Assembly (NCBI GenBank): GCA_965279595.1
Contig: OZ257246.1
Location: 248,001-312,000, forward strand
From: CAIKLP01 sp965279595
Lineage (GTDB): Bacteria > Bacteroidota > Bacteroidia > Sphingobacteriales > Sphingobacteriaceae
Direction: 5' to 3'
DNA: 64,000 nucleotides
Shown: one piece after another, positions 17,207-25,407 of the stretch
Layout of the letters: every line of letters begins with the position of its first letter
Position numbering within the stretch: position 1 is the first letter of the stretch
The notes under the pieces: generated by a model
Databases searched by the model: none
The model's input: only the letters and a program-made list of their open reading frames with translations
What the model was told of the DNA's origin: nothing
Program-made: the position numbers and the translations under genes

Positions 17207-19117
17207 ATGGATAAATCAACAAAACCTCGTCGTGATGACGACAAAAGACCTCGCAAAAGAAAAGAATCAGATTCAAAACCAAAATCTGCAAGGTCAAATG
17301 AACGTGCAGGGAAACCATTTAAAGTACGTTCTACTTCCGATTACAAAGAACCAAGTAAAGGAGCTTCAAGTAAAGGAAATTTCGATATTTTCAAGAAAGA
17401 TCGTAAAACTACTGAAAGCAGAGGAGATGGAGAACGTCGTGAGAGAAAACCTTATGCTGATAAAACATTTAAAAGCAGAGGGGATTCTGAAAGAGGTTCA
17501 AAACCATATTCTTCAGACAGCCGAGACAAAAAACCATTTGGCGATAAACCTTATAGAGCAAAAAGAGAAGATGGTTATGCTGCACGTGCACCAAAACCTT
17601 ATTCTTCAGATAGAGCAGATAAAAAACCATATGGAGATAAGCCTTATAAACCAAGAAGAGAAGAAGGAAGAGGCGATTCGGAGCGCGGTTCAAGACCTTA
17701 TTCAACTGATAGAAGAGATAAAAAACCATTTGAAGCTAAACCATTTAATTCACGAAGAGAAGAATCTGGAGATTCAATTACAGAAGCTCAAGGAAATAGA
17801 GATTTAAATCCAAAACCATTTACAGATAGACCTTTCAGAGGTAAAAGAGATTCTGAACGACCAGATACAAGAAGAAGTGCAAAGCCTTATTCATCTGATC
17901 GAGCAGAAAAAAAATCATTTGGAGATGATACTTCTAAAGAAAGAGAAGAAAAATCAAGTGGTGATAGAAAACCAAAAAGAGAAGGATCTTATTCAGAATA
18001 TAAATCAAGAGGTGAAAAACCAAGATCTACAGATAGAATAAGTAGAACTGCAGGTGACACTACTCGACGTGCAGAGAAAGCAGAAGAAACTAAACCAGAA
18101 AAATCAAGTACCTATAATCAAAAACGTGCGGAACGAGCTGCTCACGGCACCATCAATACTGATGAGCCAAATGAAATTTATGAAAAAATAGAATTCAGTG
18201 GATGGGAAACATATGATGAAAAGGAACATGTTCAGGTTGTCAAAGCTGATAAAGCAGAAGATGATTTATCACCTGCTCGTCCGAAAAGACCTAAAAAATT
18301 AAAAGAAGAATTTGGCGACATGCCTTATGAACGCAAAGCTTTGAAGAAAGCGATTATACCTACTAGTCCGAAGAAGAGAGAGAAAACTTTTGCTGATGAT
18401 GGATTAATTAGATTGAACAGATATATCGCAAATTCAGGTGTTTGTTCAAGAAGAAAAGCAGATGAATTAATTGAGAATGGGATGGTGACTGTGAATGGTG
18501 CTGTGGTAAAAGAATTGGGTTATAAAGTACAACCTACAGATGCGATTACTTTCAATGGAAAACTATTAAAGCGCGAAAAATTAGTTTATGTACTATTGAA
18601 TAAACCAAAAGATTACATAACGACCATGGAAGATCCAATGGAACGTAGAACGGTAATGGAATTGGTAAAAAGTACTACTAATGAACGAGTATATCCAGTA
18701 GGAAGATTAGATAGGAATACAACTGGATTATTGTTATTAACGAATGATGGTGATTTAGCTGATACCTTATCACATCCTAGAAATAAAGTTCGCAAATTAT
18801 ATGAAGTTGAATTAGACAAAGCTTTGAGTCCATCAGATTTTGATTTAGTAAAATCAGGTGTTGAATTAGAAGATGGAGTTGCAACGGTTGATGAATTATC
18901 TTACGTAGAAGGAAAATCTAAAAAACATATTGGTATTGAAATTCATATTGGAAGAAATAGAATTGTCCGTAGAATTTTTGAATCATTAGGATATACTGTT
19001 GAGCGTTTAGATCGAGTGGTATATGCAGGTTTAACTAAAAAAGATTTGACTAGAGGTCGTTGTAGATTTTTAACTCCAGAAGAACTGATTCACTTAAAAC
19101 ATTTAAATAAATACTAA
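17207..19117 (+). CDS. RluB/RsuA-family rRNA pseudouridine synthase with long disordered N-terminal tail
   Basis: The C-terminal 240 residues form a complete RsuA/RluB-type enzyme. There is an S4 RNA-binding domain (about 398-450, IRLNRYIANSGVCSRRKAD) and a catalytic domain with the active aspartate in PVGRLDRNTTGLLLLTNDGD (about 500) and IGRNRIVRRIFESLGY. It converts a uridine in large- or small-subunit rRNA to pseudouridine. The first 395 residues are Lys/Arg/Asp/Ser/Pro-rich, lack hydrophobic residues, and contain imperfect repeats built around KPYSSDRADKKPYGDKPYK. Related enzymes are about 240-300 residues. The tail is probably disordered and RNA-binding. The mtgA gene follows after 8 bp. 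Confidence 0.93.
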   Translation: MDKSTKPRRDDDKRPRKRKESDSKPKSARSNERAGKPFKVRSTSDYKEPSKGASSKGNFDIFKKDRKTTESRGDGERRERKPYADKTFKSRGDSERGSKPYSSDSRDKKPFGDKPYRAKREDGYAARAPKPYSSDRADKKPYGDKPYKPRREEGRGDSERGSRPYSTDRRDKKPFEAKPFNSRREESGDSITEAQGNRDLNPKPFTDRPFRGKRDSERPDTRRSAKPYSSDRAEKKSFGDDTSKEREEKSSGDRKPKREGSYSEYKSRGEKPRSTDRISRTAGDTTRRAEKAEETKPEKSSTYNQKRAERAAHGTINTDEPNEIYEKIEFSGWETYDEKEHVQVVKADKAEDDLSPARPKRPKKLKEEFGDMPYERKALKKAIIPTSPKKREKTFADDGLIRLNRYIANSGVCSRRKADELIENGMVTVNGAVVKELGYKVQPTDAITFNGKLLKREKLVYVLLNKPKDYITTMEDPMERRTVMELVKSTTNERVYPVGRLDRNTTGLLLLTNDGDLADTLSHPRNKVRKLYEVELDKALSPSDFDLVKSGVELEDGVATVDELSYVEGKSKKHIGIEIHIGRNRIVRRIFESLGYTVERLDRVVYAGLTKKDLTRGRCRFLTPEELIHLKHLNKY

Positions 19118-19125
19118 TCATTAGC

Positions 19126-19809
19126 ATGGGTAAGGTTTTTAGATTCATTAAAAAATTTATTCTTTACTTCTTTATTTTTAGTGTTGCATTAACTATTATT
19201 TATCGTTTTGTTCCACCACCTTTTACAATTCTCATGTTGCAAAGGGTGGTTGAACAAAAAATTGATGCTGAACCTGTCCGTTTAAAAAAAGATTGGGTTT
19301 CAATTGATCAAATCTCTCCTTATTTAATACGCGCAGTGATTGCATCTGAAGATCAGCGATTCAATGAACATTGGGGTTTTGATGTGGAAGCATTACAAAA
19401 AGCCTATCAGCACAATCAAAAAAGCAAACGAGTAAAAGGTGGTTCAACTATTACACAACAAGTTGCTAAAAATGTTTTTTTATGGCCTGATCGATCTTAT
19501 TTCAGAAAAGGATTAGAAGCTTATTTCACTATTTTGATTGAAGTGTTTTGGAGCAAAAAAAGGATCATGGAAGTATATTTGAATGAGATAGAAATGGGTG
19601 ATGGTATTTATGGTGCAGAGGAAGCTGCAAAAAAATATTATCACAAACCTGCAAAAGATTTAAGTAAAAGAGAAGCCGCATTATTGGCAGCAGTTTTACC
19701 AAATCCAATTAAATGGACACCCGCCAAACCCAATGCATATATAGAACGCAGACAATATAGAATTTTAAGAGCCATGCGATATGTTGGAAAACCTGCTTAT
19801 CTAAAATAA
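19126..19809 (+). CDS. mtgA: Monofunctional peptidoglycan glycosyltransferase
   Basis: This 227-residue protein has an N-terminal membrane anchor (about 10-30) and a GT51 glycosyltransferase domain. The motifs are ASEDQRFNEHWGFD (catalytic Glu), KGGSTITQQVAKNVFL, KRIMEVYLNEIEMGDGIYG and REAALLAAVLPNP. It polymerises lipid II into glycan strands at the outer face of the inner membrane and has no transpeptidase domain. It is 8 bp after the pseudouridine synthase gene, so it is co-transcribed with it, and the transcript ends at the hairpin at 19856. Confidence 0.95.
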   Translation: MGKVFRFIKKFILYFFIFSVALTIIYRFVPPPFTILMLQRVVEQKIDAEPVRLKKDWVSIDQISPYLIRAVIASEDQRFNEHWGFDVEALQKAYQHNQKSKRVKGGSTITQQVAKNVFLWPDRSYFRKGLEAYFTILIEVFWSKKRIMEVYLNEIEMGDGIYGAEEAAKKYYHKPAKDLSKREAALLAAVLPNPIKWTPAKPNAYIERRQYRILRAMRYVGKPAYLK

Positions 19810-19855
19810 ATATTTCATTAGCTTATTTATCCCCCATTCAAAATATTAATTAAAC

Positions 19856-19892
19856 AAAAAGCCCCAAGTGTAAAACACCTGGGGCTTTTAAA
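19856..19892. terminator. Bidirectional intrinsic terminator
   Basis: GCCCCAAGTGT and ACACCTGGGGC form an 11-nt stem with one internal mismatch (a G-U pair when read on the minus strand) and a 3-nt loop. It is flanked by A-run and T-run. It ends mtgA (plus) and rplI (minus). Confidence 0.88.
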
Positions 19893-19906
19893 TATTCTGA
19901 TTTGAA

Positions 19907-20350
19907 TTATTCTGAAACTACTTCAAAAGGAACTTGAATTTTAACTTCTTTGTGAAGATTTAAATTCGCGATATATGAACCTAAGAATTTAACATCAGTT
20001 TCAAATGTGATACGTTTACGATCCACTTCATAACCTAATTTTTTCAAGGCTTCTGCAAATTGAATGGTATTTACTGCACCAAAGATTTTTCCTGACTCAC
20101 CTGCTTTTGCTCCGATTGAAACTGTTACGCTCTTCAATCCTTCTGCAATATCTAAGGCTACATTCTTAATTCTATCTTGTTTGAATTGAGTTTGTTTCAA
20201 ATACTCAACATGCATTTTACGATTTGATTCATTAGCAATCACTGCAAATCCTTGTGGGATTAAGAAGTTACGACCAAATCCGTTTTTTACTTTTACGATA
20301 TCGTCCTTGTATCCAAGGCTCTTAACATCTTGCTTTAAAATTACTTCCAT
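19907..20350 (-). CDS. rplI: 50S ribosomal protein L9
   Basis: This 147-residue protein has the L9 N-terminal domain (MEVILKQDVKSLGYKDDIVKVKNGFGRNFLIPQG, here summarised by its KNGFGRNFLIPQG core), a long connecting helix with NRKMHVEYLKQ, and a C-terminal RNA-binding domain with KIFGAVNTIQFAEAL. It is the last gene of the rpsF-rpsR-rplI operon, 9 bp after rpsR, and ends at a strong hairpin. Confidence 0.97.
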   Translation of the reverse strand: MEVILKQDVKSLGYKDDIVKVKNGFGRNFLIPQGFAVIANESNRKMHVEYLKQTQFKQDRIKNVALDIAEGLKSVTVSIGAKAGESGKIFGAVNTIQFAEALKKLGYEVDRKRITFETDVKFLGSYIANLNLHKEVKIQVPFEVVSE

Positions 20351-20359
20351 GTCTTCTCC

Positions 20360-20623
20360 TTATTTTAATGAATCTGCAACGTAAGGTAAGATTCCAATGT
20401 GACGAGCACGTTTTACCGCTTGTGCCACTTTACGTTGATACTTCAAAGAAGTACCTGTTAAACGACGAGGTAAAATTTTACCTTGATCATTAATAAACTT
20501 TAACAAGAAGTTTGCATCCTTGTAATCGATATACTTGATACCATTTTTCTTGAAACGGCAGTATTTTTTACGATTATCCTCCACTTTGGGAGCGGTAACG
20601 TAGGTTATTTTGTCTTTTGCCAT
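20360..20623 (-). CDS. rpsR: 30S ribosomal protein S18
   Basis: This 87-residue S18 has KKYCRFKKNGIKYIDYKD, the central GKILPRRLTGTSLKYQRK, and the terminal AVKRARHIGILPYV. It pairs with S6 on the 30S platform. Its ATG overlaps the rpsF stop codon by one base (TAATG), so translation of the two partners is coupled. Confidence 0.98.
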   Translation of the reverse strand: MAKDKITYVTAPKVEDNRKKYCRFKKNGIKYIDYKDANFLLKFINDQGKILPRRLTGTSLKYQRKVAQAVKRARHIGILPYVADSLK

Positions 20624-20991
20624 TAGTTTGCCTCCTCTACTTTAACTTTCTTTGGTAACGGTGCTAATTGACCATTACGCTTACGCTCATTGTATGAAGC
20701 AGCATGTTTGTCAAGAGCTACGGTCAAGAAACGCATAATGCGCTCATCACGTTTGTACTCAATTTCTAATTTGTTGATTAGTTCGCCTGTAGCTTTGAAT
20801 TCCGTCAAATGATAGAAGCCTGTAGTCTTCTTATGAATCGGATAAGCTAGTTTTTTCAGACCCCAATTGTCTTCATGGACAATTTCGGCAGCGTTATCAG
20901 TCAAAATTTTCTTGAATTTGGCAATTACCTCTTTCAATTGTTCATCTGATAACAAAGGGGTCACAACGATTAACGTTTCGTAATTTCTCAT
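20623..20991 (-). CDS. rpsF: 30S ribosomal protein S6
   Basis: This 122-residue S6 has MRNYETLIVVTPLLSDEQLK, HEDNWGLKKLAYPIHKK and DERIMRFLTVALDKHA. It is the first gene of the operon. The 5' UTR is about 58 nt and starts with a small GC hairpin next to the predicted transcription start, a possible autoregulatory element. The C-terminal tail after residue 105 is basic and variable, as in other Bacteroidota S6 proteins. Confidence 0.98.
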   Translation of the reverse strand: MRNYETLIVVTPLLSDEQLKEVIAKFKKILTDNAAEIVHEDNWGLKKLAYPIHKKTTGFYHLTEFKATGELINKLEIEYKRDERIMRFLTVALDKHAASYNERKRNGQLAPLPKKVKVEEAN

Positions 20992-21035
20992 TGTGTTACT
21001 TTGCTTTGTTTTTAATTATTTAATTGATTTATTTT

Positions 21036-21048
21036 CCGCTTTTTGCGG
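21036..21048 (-). promoter_or_regulatory. Small hairpin at the 5' end of the rpsF leader
   Basis: On the minus strand CCGC-AAAAA-GCGG forms a 4-bp GC stem directly at the predicted mRNA 5' end. S6:S18-binding leader hairpins with an essential CCG are known upstream of rpsF in other bacteria. The outer stem of that motif is not evident here, so this is only a candidate. Confidence 0.35.
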
Positions 21049-21052
21049 GTTG

Positions 21053-21084
21053 CAAACATAGGAGTTTCTTGGGGTATTTGCAAA
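21053..21084 (-). promoter_or_regulatory. Promoter of the rpsF-rpsR-rplI operon
   Basis: On the minus strand TTTG (21081-21084) is followed after 20 nt by TATGTTTG (21053-21060), an exact match to the Bacteroidota -33/-7 consensus TTTG and TAnnTTTG. This is the clearest promoter in the window. Confidence 0.75.
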
Positions 21085-21209
21085 TGATTTTCAAATCTTT
21101 AGCCCTTTTTGATTAGGATTTGGACTTAAATTGGTAGAGTTAGTCAATTTAGACCTCAAACTAAGTACTAAACACTTGAATTTTAATAGATTAAAAGTTA
21201 TGCTGATTT

Positions 21210-22016
21210 CTACTTCCCTTCTACTGGCTCAATTAGGTAATAAACACAAGTAGTTAAGAAATTTCTGAAGAATGGGATTGCCTGAATAATTCCAAACTGC
21301 TTTCTTGGTTCTAATTTAAACTTATATCGATAGATAGGATTAATTAAATAGTGCTGCTTGGCTGTTATTTTATAGCCCGTTTGCTTTACAATTCTTTCAA
21401 ATCGCTCAATAGAAATACCTGTATCTTTTATTTCTAATAATTCAGTGATGGCTGCTTCTGATTCAGAACCAGCTTTTAATATCGATTTATATAGAAATGC
21501 AGGCAATAAATGATAGTATGGCAATTTGCTCAATAATTTGTTTTTACAAATCTGCTGATGTCCTCCAAAAGGCATATACCAAGGTGGAAATCCGAAAAAT
21601 ATTTTACCGCCTTTGGCCAAATACTTTTTCAATTGAGCAATTATTTTCTCTTGTTCAGGAATATGCTCAATCGAATCTTTTAAAATGATGACATCGAAAT
21701 GAGCAGCAAAATCCTTTTCAAAATCAACATCATAAATATTTTTGGCAATGAAACGTGCTAATCCTTTTTCAACTTCGGATTGCATAAATCCTTCAGCCAT
21801 TTTAATTCTATCCGGACTTAAATCTACACCTACTACTGTACAACCAATTTCTGTAAATGCCTTCAGTACGCCACCTTCTCCACAACCAATTTCCATAACT
21901 TTAGTGTTGGAATTGATGCTTTGATGCTGTTGAATAAAAGGCAACACGTAATTCTTCGAATTTTCGAACTGCTGATTAAAATAAGTTACCCAATCACTGT
22001 GGAACTCAAATGCCAT
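21210..22016 (-). CDS. Class I SAM-dependent methyltransferase
   Basis: This 268-residue protein has the Rossmann methyltransferase motifs VMEIGCGEGGVLKAF (motif I, about 38-52), VVGVDLSPDRIKMAEG (motif II) and FDVIILKDSIEHIPEQ (motif IV). The later part is rich in tyrosine and proline (PPWYMPFGGHQQICKN), as in the UbiE/Methyltransf_11 group that modifies small molecules or lipids. The substrate is unknown. It is monocistronic and followed by ordinary non-coding sequence. Confidence 0.88.
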   Translation of the reverse strand: MAFEFHSDWVTYFNQQFENSKNYVLPFIQQHQSINSNTKVMEIGCGEGGVLKAFTEIGCTVVGVDLSPDRIKMAEGFMQSEVEKGLARFIAKNIYDVDFEKDFAAHFDVIILKDSIEHIPEQEKIIAQLKKYLAKGGKIFFGFPPWYMPFGGHQQICKNKLLSKLPYYHLLPAFLYKSILKAGSESEAAITELLEIKDTGISIERFERIVKQTGYKITAKQHYLINPIYRYKFKLEPRKQFGIIQAIPFFRNFLTTCVYYLIEPVEGK

Positions 22017-22127
22017 AGGTTATTTTTTTGCAATAATACAAATTTTCAGTTTAGTTGCTGGATACAAATCACAGCTTCAAGCAAAATTAGGCCCATATAT
22101 TAAGTTTTTTTATAAATTTGAATACCT

Positions 22128-22958
22128 ATGAAAAAGAGCACCCTAATACTATTCTGTATAGTTGCAATTCTTGCTTGTAAAAAAGATAAAAATCAAGTGC
22201 AATTAAATTTATCTACCAGAGTTGATTTTAAAATTGGAGATAAGCAATATTTCCAAATAAAGACTGAAATGAAAATCGACGATACCTCCATATATAATAC
22301 CGATACATTGTATCTATCAGAAGTCAATTTTGAGGTATGGATTGAAAAAGACACATTGATCAACAATAAAAATCACATTGTTATTAGAACAACTTATCAG
22401 AATGATACTTCTTATCATAAAGGATACTATTTGAATAATAGTGAAGATTTTCTTTATGTAGCGGAAAAATTATCTTCCACATTTGCACACACTTCAGCAT
22501 TTTATTTTGAGAGATCAACTTCTAAAACAAGAGCTATTAAAAAGGAATTATTAATGAAATACCCTATTGGATTTATTTTGAATAGGATGGAAAACGCTAT
22601 TTCAAGTGAAACTGAATTGACATTTTTAAGTTCTCCGAAAAGAATTTTTAGCTACCCTTTTTCTAATAATAAAGGTTGGACTACTGAAATAAATTCTACT
22701 CAAATAAGAAATAGAATCGTAAGTGCTCAAAAAATAATAACCCCTGCAGATGAATTTGATTGTTTTGAAATTAAACATCAATTCCTTCCAGGTGATTTTT
22801 TATATGACGAATCAAACACACAGAGTGTATACGTAAGTTCTAATGGTAGTGTTTTTGAAAAATATCATTTAAAATTACCAATCATGATTCATAATACAAA
22901 TAGATATGGCATAGCATATTTTGACCAAACAATTTCCAGAATTCCAAAATATAATTAA
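22128..22958 (+). CDS. Hypothetical lipoprotein
   Basis: This 276-residue protein has a lipoprotein signal peptide (MKKSTLILFCIVAILAC, lipobox ILAC, Cys17). The mature part is beta-rich with no known motif. Its layout (early FKIGDKQYFQIKTE, a central YPIG segment, then W with following strands, and a closing YVSSNG block) resembles that of the lipoprotein at 52922-53698, so the two are probably distant paralogues. The function is unknown. It lies 30 bp before the Crp-like regulator and may share its transcript. Confidence 0.7.
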   Translation: MKKSTLILFCIVAILACKKDKNQVQLNLSTRVDFKIGDKQYFQIKTEMKIDDTSIYNTDTLYLSEVNFEVWIEKDTLINNKNHIVIRTTYQNDTSYHKGYYLNNSEDFLYVAEKLSSTFAHTSAFYFERSTSKTRAIKKELLMKYPIGFILNRMENAISSETELTFLSSPKRIFSYPFSNNKGWTTEINSTQIRNRIVSAQKIITPADEFDCFEIKHQFLPGDFLYDESNTQSVYVSSNGSVFEKYHLKLPIMIHNTNRYGIAYFDQTISRIPKYN

Positions 22959-22988
22959 TAGAAATTAGGAATAACTAAAAGAAAAAGC

Positions 22989-23528
22989 ATGTCTGCAATT
23001 CCTACATTCAATGAAAAATTATTCGCTTTAATTAATCAAAAAGGTAGTTCCAAAACACTTGCAAAAGGTGCGTTTTTATTGAAAGAAGGTGATATTGAAA
23101 GAAATTTATATTTTATTGAATCAGGTGCTGTTAGGGTTTTCTATTTAACAGAATTAGAAGAACAAACCATCCGCTTTGGTTATGAAGGTTCCATCATCAA
23201 TTCTTTGGCATCATTCATAAAAGCTGAACCTTCTGAGTTTTATATCGAAGCACTTCGTAAAACAAAATTGAAATTTATTTCTAAGCAAGAATTAATGAAC
23301 TTTGTGAATGAAAGTGAAGAACATTTGAAACAATACATTCAACTTTTAGAAACATTAATCACCCAACAAATTGATAGAGAAATTGATTTATTAATTAGTT
23401 CCCCAACAGAAAGATTAAAAAGAGTACTTGAAAGAAGTCCGAACCTGTTTCAACAAGTGCCTTTAAAGTACATTGCAGCTTATTTAAGAATGAAAGCAGA
23501 AACTTTGAGCAGAATTCGAAATTCTTGA
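22989..23528 (+). CDS. Crp/Fnr-family transcriptional regulator
   Basis: This 179-residue protein has a cyclic-nucleotide-binding-like beta-barrel (about 15-115, with KGAFLLKEGDIERNLYFIESGAVRVFY) and a C-terminal helix-turn-helix (PLKYIAAYLRMKAETLSRIR). The phosphate-binding cassette residues of true cAMP-binding Crp proteins are not obvious. This is usual for the Bacteroidota subgroup whose ligand is unknown. The DNA-binding part is short. Targets are unknown; a DinB-like gene follows with its own start signals. Confidence 0.9.
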   Translation: MSAIPTFNEKLFALINQKGSSKTLAKGAFLLKEGDIERNLYFIESGAVRVFYLTELEEQTIRFGYEGSIINSLASFIKAEPSEFYIEALRKTKLKFISKQELMNFVNESEEHLKQYIQLLETLITQQIDREIDLLISSPTERLKRVLERSPNLFQQVPLKYIAAYLRMKAETLSRIRNS

Positions 23529-23584
23529 TTTCAATCAATGTTTCGTAATTCAGATTGCTACATTTTTGCATCAAAACAAATGAT

Positions 23585-24139
23585 ATGCAAATCGATAGAC
23601 AAAAATTAATCAACGAATTATTTTTATCAACTGAAAAAACGAATGAACATATTCAGTTTTTCAAGTCACTGAACAATGCTCAGCTCAATTTTAAAAAAGA
23701 TGAGCAAACTTGGAGCATTTTAGAATGTGTTGAACATTTGAATTTGTATGGAGAATTTTATCTGCCAGAAATAGAAAAACAGTTGCTTAAAAATAAACCA
23801 AGTGCTTCTGCAACCATATTCAATAGTGGCGTAATTGGTAATTATTTTGCCAACCTTATGCGAGGTAAAAATGGCAAAATCAACAAAATGAAAACTTTCA
23901 AAAGCAAAAACCCCAATCATTCAAAATTGAACATCACTACTTTGGATCGATTTCTCAAACAACAAGAAAGATTGAAACAACTGCTTCTACAATCACAAGA
24001 AATGGACTTGACTCAAATTAAAACAGCTATTACTTTATCTAAATACCTAACCCTAAGGCTTGGAGATACATTTCGCTTTGTAGTTTACCATATTGAAAGA
24101 CACATCCAACAAGCTAATAGGATAATTGAAAAAGCTTAA
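23585..24139 (+). CDS. DinB_2-superfamily protein
   Basis: About 184 residues from MQIDRQKLINEL form a DinB/YfiT-like four-helix bundle. Expected metal-binding histidines are in ECVEHLNLYGEFYLP and in the terminal FVVYHIERHIQQANRI. An N-terminal helix carries LNNAQLNFKKDEQTWSI. Members act as metal-dependent thiol S-transferases in low-molecular-weight thiol metabolism or stress, but the substrate here is unknown. An upstream in-frame ATG (23555) is within the promoter-like TACATTTTTG sequence, so the 23585 start is preferred. Confidence 0.8.
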   Translation: MQIDRQKLINELFLSTEKTNEHIQFFKSLNNAQLNFKKDEQTWSILECVEHLNLYGEFYLPEIEKQLLKNKPSASATIFNSGVIGNYFANLMRGKNGKINKMKTFKSKNPNHSKLNITTLDRFLKQQERLKQLLLQSQEMDLTQIKTAITLSKYLTLRLGDTFRFVVYHIERHIQQANRIIEKA

Positions 24140-24248
24140 ATGCTTGAAATCAATTGGCTAAGTAAAATACTGGTATTTTCTATCAAAAAATAAGCATGTT
24201 TTTTTGAATACAACTTTTGTTTTCAAATTCAAAATCCATTTTTTTTTC

Positions 24249-24256
24249 TAATTTAG
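24249..24256 (+). promoter_or_regulatory. -7-like box of dnaX
   Basis: TAATTTAG matches TAnnTTTG at seven of eight positions and ends 5 nt before the dnaX ATG at 24262. Confidence 0.35.
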
Positions 24257-24261
24257 CGGCG

Positions 24262-25407
24262 ATGGATAATTTTATTGTTTCGGCTAGAAAATACCGCCCA
24301 GCTACCTTTGACACGGTTGTTGGACAAGGACATATTACCAATACGCTAAAAAATGCCATCAAAAACAATCATTTGGCACAGGCCTTTTTATTCTGCGGAC
24401 CAAGAGGTGTTGGAAAAACCACTTGTGCCCGAATTTTAGCAAAAACCATCAATTGTTTAACTCCAACTTCCGATATGGAAGCATGTGATACCTGCGAATC
24501 TTGCATTTCCTTTAAAAATGGAAATTCAATGAATGTGCATGAGTTAGACGCAGCTTCTAATAACTCAGTAGATGATATAAGAAGTTTAGTTGAACAAGTA
24601 AGATTCGCTCCTCCATCTGGTCGATATAAAATATATATCATAGATGAGGTTCATATGCTTTCAACCAGTGCATTCAATGCATTTTTGAAAACATTAGAAG
24701 AACCTCCTCCTTATGCAATTTTTATTTTAGCAACTACTGAAAAACATAAAATCATTCCAACAATTTTATCTCGTTGTCAGATTTTTGATTTCAACCGAAT
24801 TCAAGTAGAAGATATCGCTACACACTTAGCGTACATTGCTAAAAATGAAAATATTAATGCAGAAGAAGAAGCCTTGCACATCATAGCTCAAAAGGCAGAT
24901 GGCGCTTTGCGTGATGCGCTTTCTATCTTCGACCAAATTGTTTCTTTCGCTGGCCATCATTTAACATACCAATCTGTAATCGATAATTTAAATATTTTAG
25001 ATTATGATTATTATTTTAAAATTACTGATGCCATTCAAAATGAAAACATGAGGGAAGTTCTTTTGACTTTCGATGAGATTTTGAATAAAGGTTTTGATGG
25101 TAATAATTTCATCAATGGATTAAGTGAACACTTTAGAAATTTATTGGTTTCGAAAGATGCCTCTACAGTACAATTGCTCAAAGTAACAGAACAAATCAAA
25201 CAAAAATATTTAGCACAATCAGCTCAAGTTAATACCTCTTTATTACTATCTGCATTAAACTTAGCGAACCAATGTGATATCAATTACAAAGCAAGCAAAA
25301 ACCAACGACTGCATGTAGAATTAACATTGATGAAAATGTGTCATATACTTTCGGCTATTAACTTATCTCAACTTCCCGCAGCAACGTCGGAGGTAAAAAA
25401 AAAATAG
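24262..25407 (+). CDS. dnaX: DNA polymerase III gamma subunit (dnaX zero frame)
   Basis: The frame encodes 381 residues from MDNFIVSARKYRP: the AAA+ clamp-loader ATPase with Walker A GPRGVGKTT, a zinc module with four cysteines (CLTPTSDMEACDTCESC), Walker B DEVHMLS, the SRC motif TILSRCQIFDF, and the oligomerisation domain III (to about 365). It ends ...SEVKKK then TAG (25405-25407), directly after ten A residues (25395-25404) preceded by GGAGG (25389-25393). Sequence coding for the tau C-terminal domain continues in the -1 frame from 25404. This short product is therefore gamma-like. It loads the beta clamp at the replication fork. An upstream in-frame ATG at 24217 is less likely. Confidence 0.93.
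   Translation: MDNFIVSARKYRPATFDTVVGQGHITNTLKNAIKNNHLAQAFLFCGPRGVGKTTCARILAKTINCLTPTSDMEACDTCESCISFKNGNSMNVHELDAASNNSVDDIRSLVEQVRFAPPSGRYKIYIIDEVHMLSTSAFNAFLKTLEEPPPYAIFILATTEKHKIIPTILSRCQIFDFNRIQVEDIATHLAYIAKNENINAEEEALHIIAQKADGALRDALSIFDQIVSFAGHHLTYQSVIDNLNILDYDYYFKITDAIQNENMREVLLTFDEILNKGFDGNNFINGLSEHFRNLLVSKDASTVQLLKVTEQIKQKYLAQSAQVNTSLLLSALNLANQCDINYKASKNQRLHVELTLMKMCHILSAINLSQLPAATSEVKKK
25389..25407 (+). promoter_or_regulatory. Candidate programmed frameshift/slippage site in dnaX
   Basis: GGAGG, a T, ten A, then TAG. A -1 ribosomal slip, or RNA polymerase adding one A, moves reading from the TAG stop into the open tau frame. A weak 6-bp hairpin (25433-25438 with 25446-25451) lies 28 nt downstream, too far for a classic ribosomal stimulator. 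Confidence 0.7.

Noticed and set aside
17232..17807. 191-codon ORF in another frame within the pseudouridine synthase tail
   Set aside because: It lies wholly inside the repeat-rich tail and its composition (Glu/Lys/Ile/Leu/Asn) is a frame-shifted image of the repeats.
21036..21048. Confident S6:S18 riboregulator
   Set aside because: The hairpin has CCG but I cannot find the outer stem of the described motif, so it is listed only as a candidate.
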